Shown here: positions 59,001-64,000 of the stretch, piece by piece
Position numbering within the stretch: the stretch's first letter is position 1
Layout: every line of letters starts with the position of its first letter
Assembly: GCA_934045075.1 (NCBI GenBank)
Contig: OW203724.1
Location: 1,542,501-1,606,500 of the forward strand
DNA length: 64,000 nucleotides
DNA from: Yponomeuta sedellus
Lineage: Eukaryota; Arthropoda; Insecta; Lepidoptera; Yponomeutidae
Direction of reading: 5' to 3'
Made by a program: the position numbers and the translations under genes
Notes under the pieces: model-generated
The model's input: only the letters and a program-made list of their open reading frames with translations
Told to the model about the DNA's origin: nothing
Database searches by the model: none

Positions 59001-61278
59001 CCACTCTAGTCTTTGTTGTACTTTTGTCCTCCCTGATTACTGCGTGGTGTGGTAAGTAAACAGAATCAGATTTGTTTATTTCTTCTTCCGGGATCCTTTC
59101 CATGTGACCCATTTGCAAATATTCGTGTATTACGTCCGTATAACGCTGTTTTAATTGTGAATCTTTTGAAAACTTGCGTTCCAGAGCCATTAGTCTTTTT
59201 AAAGCTATGGCTTTTGAATTACCATATTTGCAAAGTGGATCAGCATGTTTGAATGGAAGTTGGACTACGTAACGCCCCTGAGGATCCCGTGTTGTATTTT
59301 TGATGAAGTGTTCCTCGCAGGCTTGTTCTTCTGGTGTCAAGATCTTTTTAACATTGGTCTCGGATTCTATCTCCCAGAACTTTCTAAGTTGCATGTCTTC
59401 TTCGACCCTTGTGTGCATGCTGACGATAGAGTTGCGAGAGTTTTTACTTCCTCCACCTACTCGTCCTGATAGAACCCAGCCCAAGTAAGTATCCTGCGCT
59501 ATTGGAGAACCCTGCGGACCTTTCATCAAACCTTCTTTCAAAATATGGCCATATACTTCGGCCCCCAATAAAATATCTATTTTATTTGGTGTATTAAATG
59601 ATGGATCAGCCAACTTTATTTCTTGTATGTATGACCAGTCTGAAAAGGTGAATTTGCTTTCAGGTAAAATTGAAGTTAAAGTTCCCAGCACATATGCTTT
59701 TACCTGAAGGGTGAATGTAGGATCATGCAGGGACTGAATATTAACCATGACCACAGCCTTTGAGGTCAAGCCACCTGAATCTCCTCCTAATCCTGAAATA
59801 ATGCTTTTGCATCTTTCCCTTTTCAGTTGCAGTAATTGAACTGCTGCCTCCGATATAAAAGACGCTTGAGATCCCTGATCTAAAAGCGCTCTTACTAACA
59901 TCGGTAGCCCATTTTTCGACTCGACTTTAACCACAGCCGTGGCCAATAACACTTGATTGGCATTTCCTGACGCAAAATGGGATGAAATGTTTGATGGTTT
60001 GCTCTCGTTTTGTATATCTGCTGATGTTGATGCAATGGCTATCCTGTTGCTTTCAATACTATCCGCAACTTCTCCATCAGCATTGACCTTGGGATGCAAT
60101 AAAGAGTGATGTTTCTTATGACATATACGACATTTGGTAGACACGCGGCAAGTTTTTACTGAATGATTCCCACCCAGGCAATTATAACATAATCCCATGG
60201 ACTGCACTAAATTGCGACGTTGATCCGTATCTTTCTTTGCAAAGCTTTTACAGTTAAAGAGCTTGTGATTTTCTGCGCAAACCGGACAAGATGCAGTCGC
60301 AGTCGCGTGCAGCACCTTCGGAGCACTGATGCTAGCGCTAGGTTTGAAGTGTGACTGAGTGAGTCGGTTTCTGGGTTCAAGAGATTCCAAAGCGCGGAAC
60401 CTAGTTTCTAAGAACCTTTTAAAGTCAACGAGTTTGGGCAAGTCATCGGATGATTCAGCTACCTGCAGTTCCCACTGCTTCCGAGACTCGGCGTCCAATT
60501 TCAAACTAACTATATAAATGATAATGATGTCCCACGATTTAACATCGATACCCAAATTAGATATTTCATGCAAACAATCTGATGTCGTATCTAATAAATC
60601 TTTGAGTGCATTGGATGACTCATTTATCATTTGACGTTGACTGAATAGTCGCTTCAGAATACAGTTCGCTAAAAACCTTTTGTTATTATATCTTTTATCT
60701 AATAAATTCCAGCACTGCATATAATTTGCCTGACTTATAGATACATGCTTTACGAGCTGCTCAGCTTCTCCTGACAATTGTGTTTTCAAATAATGTAATT
60801 TTTGCACATCGTCCAAGCTGTTATTATTATGAACCAGTGATATAAAGAGATCGCGAAATGTGGACCACTCAGTGTATTTACCACTAAAAGTTGGAATAGT
60901 AATCTTCGGCAATTTTATATTAGACTCCTTTTGAAACACATTACCAGAAGAAGTCGACGCTTGTGGCCGTTTGTGTACACTTTGCAATTTTGATAAAACA
61001 TCTCTCAACTCAGCCTTGTAATCCAGGTATAACTCTGTGACATCTTGGTATACATCGTTTTGAATATATGGTGACGCGTCCAACTCTTTGCCCTGATGAT
61101 CTAATAATAGCTCTTCATGTTTTGTAACAAATGAGGCATAACTTGTTTCCAAAGACTCCAATCTAGTTTCAATATAACTAGCTACAGCAAGCCTTTCCTT
61201 TGGACTTTTCTTAAAATTAGTTTTTGCCTTTTCCAAACATGTCTTCAGATGAATCAGAACTTTAATTTTAGACTCCAT
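56092..61278 (-). CDS. BEL/Pao gag-pol polyprotein (1728 aa)
   Basis: This single open frame carries the full BEL/Pao retrotransposition machinery. Residues about 120-310 match the DUF1759-type gag region. Zinc knuckles follow at 331-343 (C331, C334, H338, C343), 364-377 (C364, C367, H372, C377) and 383-395. A DUF1758-type aspartic protease has its active-site motif LLDQGSQASFI near 466 (catalytic D467). Reverse transcriptase spans about 740-950, with D803 and YMDD at 880-883. RNase H has D1057, E1101 and D1131. Integrase has an HHCC zinc site (H1362, H1367, C1397, C1400) and a DDE triad at about D1432, D1498 and E1551. A DUF5641-type C-terminus begins near 1640. The ATG at 61278 is the first of the frame and follows the leader. 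No frameshift or stop is present, so the protein looks functional. Confidence 0.95.
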   Translation of the reverse strand: MESKIKVLIHLKTCLEKAKTNFKKSPKERLAVASYIETRLESLETSYASFVTKHEELLLDHQGKELDASPYIQNDVYQDVTELYLDYKAELRDVLSKLQSVHKRPQASTSSGNVFQKESNIKLPKITIPTFSGKYTEWSTFRDLFISLVHNNNSLDDVQKLHYLKTQLSGEAEQLVKHVSISQANYMQCWNLLDKRYNNKRFLANCILKRLFSQRQMINESSNALKDLLDTTSDCLHEISNLGIDVKSWDIIIIYIVSLKLDAESRKQWELQVAESSDDLPKLVDFKRFLETRFRALESLEPRNRLTQSHFKPSASISAPKVLHATATASCPVCAENHKLFNCKSFAKKDTDQRRNLVQSMGLCYNCLGGNHSVKTCRVSTKCRICHKKHHSLLHPKVNADGEVADSIESNRIAIASTSADIQNESKPSNISSHFASGNANQVLLATAVVKVESKNGLPMLVRALLDQGSQASFISEAAVQLLQLKRERCKSIISGLGGDSGGLTSKAVVMVNIQSLHDPTFTLQVKAYVLGTLTSILPESKFTFSDWSYIQEIKLADPSFNTPNKIDILLGAEVYGHILKEGLMKGPQGSPIAQDTYLGWVLSGRVGGGSKNSRNSIVSMHTRVEEDMQLRKFWEIESETNVKKILTPEEQACEEHFIKNTTRDPQGRYVVQLPFKHADPLCKYGNSKAIALKRLMALERKFSKDSQLKQRYTDVIHEYLQMGHMERIPEEEINKSDSVYLPHHAVIREDKSTTKTRVVFDASCKGTNGVSLNDSLMVGPALQADLRQVVMRWRRHPICIAGDITKMYRMVKVTEDHTDFQRIVWREDTNSEIQDYRLLRVTFGTSSAPYLAVKALQQTAHDEGHLFPLAAERVLNDFYMDDVLTGCQTEKEARNVCSQLKDLLRKGGFELQKWTSNKEELLEGLRESTGWDLEIKTEDRITKVLGLIWNRSTDEFFYTVQLTPTLEPETKRKIISEISRLYDPLGWIAPCIITAKVFIQKLWIAGLEWDEQLTQQLLNEWNTYREELLKLVNFRIPRWLQTTHDDVLVELHGFCDASNVAYAAAVYIRVVDSNGHIHSSLVTAKTKVAPIKQLSIPRLELCGAVLLTKLLVEVADVLAIDKSKLHAWTDSTVVLAWLQDHPSRWKTFVANRTSEILDSLEFSQWSHVQSKDNPADCASRGLLPNELLDNRLWKEGPLWLQREPIPYSNPEPETIDVERRVVKTYHGVALDDGEDFMKKFSTLRKLLRVIAFCRRFLPSKHRDVIDKPAYLLASEIKDALESCIRRSQFRWYGKEVKELSESRAVSKKSTISSLNPFCDDKGILRVGGRLQKAKDLAEHNKHPVIIHQDSYLAALIVADSHEKTLHGGPQLMLHYVRSKYWIPRVKNYIRSYLHNCVTCIRHAALPQHQLMGELPSCRVTPSKPFLKSGVDFAGPINIRVSKGRGNHSYKGYICLFVCMVTRAVHIEAVSDYTSQGFLAAFKRFVARRGHCSDMWSDNGTNFVGASRELKNLLSSEKSLVAQEIAACLANSGTDWHFIPPHAPNFGGLWEAGIKSTKHHLKRVIGDSTLTFEEITTVLSQIEACLNSRPLSRASADPDEATPLTPGHFLVGQPLVVAPDHNFEDCNLTSLRRWQLTQRMVQNFWRRWSMEYLTQFFHRYKWASKTTQPKVGDVVVVREDNLPPAKWLLGKITQLHPGKDDITRVVTLRCKGSEIRRPISKLCPLPTT

Positions 61279-61803
61279 TTGTACAAGTTAATAATCAATT
61301 TTAAAATTAAACAAAGTCACCACAACAGTTTACTTCTTCAGATGAACACGGATCGAAATTTTACAAGTCCCGCCAAGAGTCCACAAAATTTTCTAAGTGT
61401 TTTAAAGTTTGACAAAATTGGGCATAGGTTCCCCGTATGGTCACTTTTAGGGGAATTATTCTAAGTGTTAGTATGCCACAATTGAAATTTTTTACAAGTC
61501 CATGCTTAACTTTACTTTGAACACTTTGAAAATGTACTCACTGTTTTATCTTTCACTTTACCACTGATCACTTGCAGCTCCACTAGGTGACCGGCTGTCC
61601 TCAGCCTGATCACAGATCCCAGCACCTCTCCGTTGCGCTGCTTGACTCAGCCAACTTCACCCGCTCAGGTCCAGACCGCTTCGCTCAGCTCCAGACCGCT
61701 TGGCTCAGCTCCACAGCCGCTTCGCTTCACACCGCTTGCTCGCCTTCGCCAGTCAAACCGACTGTTCGCGTGTTTCCAAAAATCGTTCCGGAACGAAGGA
61801 CCT
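61279..61803 (-). other. BEL/Pao untranslated leader
   Basis: This 525-bp stretch between the 5' LTR and the gag start has no frame of note. Around 61660-61740 it holds imperfect short tandem copies of a CAGCTCCAGACCGCTT-like unit. It should contain the primer-binding and packaging signals. Confidence 0.7.
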
Positions 61804-62026
61804 TGTACAATCTCGTACAAAATATCCCTTAACCAGGAGGTCGCAAAATGAAACCCTAGGTTACGAACGCAGAGAGAGAATTTAATAGTTTTCCACAGTT
61901 TATGTACAAACAAAATTGAAACAAACCTACTACGATTCACAATACATTCAGCGCCATCTAGTGGTAAACTTACGAACTAAATAATGTACTGTAAAATATT
62001 TACAAAGTTAATATTGGCGTTGAACA
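61804..62026 (-). repeat. 5' LTR of the BEL/Pao element
   Basis: This is the upstream LTR on the minus strand, beginning TGTTCAACGCC and ending TTGTACA. By eye it is base-for-base identical to the copy at 55688-55910. It is followed at 62027-62031 by CTAAG, one half of the target duplication. Confidence 0.95.
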
Positions 62027-62031
62027 CTAAG

Positions 62032-63279
62032 ACAAATTATTAATCTTCCATTATCCCGTCCCGTCATCAAAAGACTCTCTCTCTCCCGTCATCTTCCAGA
62101 GTTTTCATCCAAAATGATAGGTACACCTCCACAACCGGTGTTTGCATAGCTTTGAAATGTTAAAATTAAGTACATAATATAAACCTGCCAGCTTAAGGAA
62201 CAGTGAAAATCTAGTCCCTCGAGGCATAAAGCTTATTCACAAAACCATTTAGGATTCTTGTCGCTCGTACGATAACAATGGGGAATATTCTCGAGCTTTT
62301 GTAGGCTTTCACAAGTGATCCGTACCTACCCGTAGTTCCGAACACGAATAAACCTAGAATTATTTATATCACCCCGGGTTAGTTAAATCGATTTGAGCCA
62401 TCATGACTTTCCTATCGCGGGATTGACTCTATTAGCTCTTTGTCTTTCCTCAAAGGCTTTGTTTCTAGTTCCTTTATACTTAAAACATACAGGGAATGTT
62501 GAAAAGCGTATTTATAAGCAAAATTTTGCATTCCCTTGGCATTGACATGCTCAAAACTATAGGTTAAAGCCTACATATCGTACACTGAACTAAATTGCTC
62601 CTCTTTATTCATGCTGTCAATAACAGAGCCGGCGGCGGCGTATAGATGACTTTACAAAACACAATAAACCTACACGGTAGCAATCAAAACAACAAACGAG
62701 TTAAACCGAGCACAATCAGATGCGGACAAAAGAGCGTCGGGTAATCTTATTGCCCGTGTGCAATGACAAAAGGAGCAGGCGCGTTATGGTGGGTGTAGAA
62801 GGCAGTCTAGGGCGAGAGCCGCCCCCGAGTCTGCCGGTGGCGGGCCGCGGCCATATTTGCCGCTCGGATGGCCTCGAATGGCAGAGTGCTAAGCTCCGCC
62901 ACTCGCTAGGCGAAAGTTAATGGGCTTTTTGTTGGCCTACCGGCCGTCTCTTGTAATGCAATTAACACCAACAATAGCGGTTTCGTTGACGAATTAATTT
63001 CAAGCCCTCGTCTCAACCCCAGTTCGAAGAAGTTATGGTTACGGTGTTAAGGGTTTAGTAACAAGCAAAGTACATTTTTGTGATATATTATACTACAAGG
63101 GGTAAATTGGCATGCGTAGATTCTGATATTGTCTACGCTTATTACAGTCGTGCGTTTCTTTACCTTCAGCATCTCTTTTGGTGTTTTCGCCTACTTACAG
63201 GTAAAAATTATTTAGTTATTTTTCAGCCTACAATGTACGGCATACGTGATTAGGGTATAGATTAGGTATTATATTATTT
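62032..63279. other. Mostly unique sequence with a GC-rich patch (62740-62960)
   Basis: The GC-rich patch contains no convincing exon. The short frames there lack domains or splice context, and the goosecoid C-terminal exon is not here. The rest is AT-rich. A second GC-rich patch at 63800-63915 has open frames on both strands but no recognisable protein. Confidence 0.3.
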
Positions 63280-63362
63280 TTAATGTACTAACCCGTGCTA
63301 AGGAAAATTTGGTTCGAGTTCCGGCATGGGTGAAATTTTTAACCTCTAAATAGGTTTTTAAT
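63280..63362. mobile_element. tRNA-SINE fragment, rearranged
   Basis: A reversed tail (TACTAACCCGTGCTAAGG) is fused to a sense tRNA 3' part (GGTTCGAGTTCCGGCATGGG) and AACCTCTAAATAGG. It resembles an internally deleted foldback copy. Confidence 0.5.
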
Positions 63363-64000
63363 ATAGATTAGGTGGTATACCTAATGTTGCAGGTGGTATC
63401 GATTTACTAAGTGTTTTAAGTCTACAGCACACGGCAAAGTACCTACCTACTAAAAATCCTTTGGGTTGCTTAATACAAAAAAAACACAGTAAGGCATTAA
63501 ATGAATCAGTATCATTTATAAAAGGTCCATGCTACTAAAACACTGTTAAGATGGACTCTAACTTGAGAGGCTTCTGAATTGAGAATTTAACTAAGTAAAT
63601 ACTTAATTAACGTTCTGTCACGCTCTTTTCTGTGAAACTCGAAGAGACAGCACTACAGTTACTATTTACATAGCGAAATACGCAATTCTGAAACTGGCCC
63701 TTTCTTAGAAATGTTTTAGTGGAATCGACTTTGTATAAATGTAATTGCTACTTTCTGAAGGTTCTGCTTTCCTTCAAAGAGCAAGGCAGTAGCGTTGTGA
63801 CGGCTGGCCGGGCCGGGGCACCCACAAAGCAGCGGTCGCCGCGACCACCCGCGGTCTTGGGAACATCCCCACTAGCTCGCGCCTCGCTCGAGTGGCAGCG
63901 CGGACAATCGGCCCAGAGATCCATCAATGACTGACACAACTAAGCCCTACAAAGCACACAACGTGCCTGCCCCGGATTCTCCGCTTCACTTCACAGTCTA

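Larger units (their letters stand above)
55688..62026 (-). mobile_element. Complete BEL/Pao-type LTR retrotransposon
   Basis: This 6339-bp element on the minus strand is bounded by two 223-bp LTRs (55688-55910 and 61804-62026) that read as identical and have TG...CA ends. The 5-bp target duplication CTAAG lies at 55683-55687 and 62027-62031. Inside are one long uninterrupted gag-pol frame (56092-61278), a 525-bp leader (61279-61803) and a 181-bp 3' region. On the minus strand, purine-rich GGTGGGCGGAA directly abuts the 3' LTR (55911-55921) and is a good polypurine tract; a near copy lies just upstream. The bases after the 5' LTR, AGGTCCTTCGTTCCGG, are a candidate primer site but lack the usual leading TGG. 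No env frame is present. Identical LTRs and an open frame indicate a recent insertion that may still be active. It lies antisense to goosecoid. Confidence 0.95.
30131..64000 (+). other. Gsc: presumed goosecoid intron 2, running off the window
   Basis: The donor at 30131 opens an intron whose acceptor was not found. The next exon should start with codons for V-W-F-K-N-R-R, that is GTN TGG TTY AAR. A read of the + strand to 64000 for TGGTTYAA found no match. If the gene is intact, this intron exceeds 33.8 kb and contains the BEL/Pao element in antisense orientation. The calls of intron and of functional gene are both inferences. A broken gene or a misassembly would look the same. Confidence 0.55.

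Noticed and set aside
61587..61851. Plus-strand open frames around the BEL/Pao leader
   Set aside because: They are antisense to the element leader and LTR, made of short tandem repeats, with no recognisable product.
63748..63939. GC-rich open frames on both strands near the window end
   Set aside because: No domain, splice context or homeodomain residue was seen; open frames are expected at this GC content.

Overview
The window is non-coding-rich, AT-rich insect DNA. It is most likely from a moth or butterfly (Lepidoptera). This rests on the arthropod-type goosecoid homeodomain and on dispersed repeats typical of lepidopteran genomes: a tRNA-headed SINE carrying a GTGAAGGAAAACATCGTGAGG-like core, CTAGT-ending Helitron-like fragments, and RTE and other LINE 3' ends with simple-repeat tails. 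The species cannot be named from the sequence alone.

One host gene is present, on the + strand: the first two coding exons of goosecoid (Gsc), a homeodomain transcription factor. Exon 1 (19774-20047) lies in a GC-rich block and carries the eh1/GEH repressor motif. Exon 2 (29895-30130) carries homeodomain residues 1-46. Both splice junctions agree in phase. The last coding exon, holding the rest of recognition helix 3, was not seen between 30131 and 64000. The third exon therefore appears to lie beyond the window, after an intron of at least 33.8 kb. Everything else looks like flanking or intronic DNA.

The clearest mobile element is a complete, apparently intact BEL/Pao LTR retrotransposon on the minus strand (55688-62026). 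It has 223-bp LTRs that read as identical, a perfect 5-bp target duplication (CTAAG) and one uninterrupted 1728-codon gag-pol frame. Other insertions with visible boundaries are a 1677-bp non-autonomous element with 148-bp compound palindromic inverted repeats (39841-41517), 5S-rRNA-derived SINEs, a tRNA-SINE subfamily with an inverted head duplication and 12-13-bp target duplications, and small inverted-repeat MITEs.

Broken coding relics include several LINE fragments, a THAP-domain start, a YqaJ-type exonuclease piece, a second THAP-like piece and a possible BED finger.

By region: 1-19 kb is a mosaic of repeats, with a dense cluster of CRE-like GACGTC motifs near 11.5 kb. 19.4-30.1 kb holds Gsc exons 1-2 and the repeat-filled intron 1. 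30.1-55 kb is intron-like DNA with the TIR element, foldback SINEs and the THAP/YqaJ relics. 55.7-62 kb is the BEL/Pao element. 62-64 kb is mostly unique sequence with GC-rich patches. I found no rRNA genes, credible functional tRNA genes or CRISPR arrays, and no convincing new system beyond these repeat structures.
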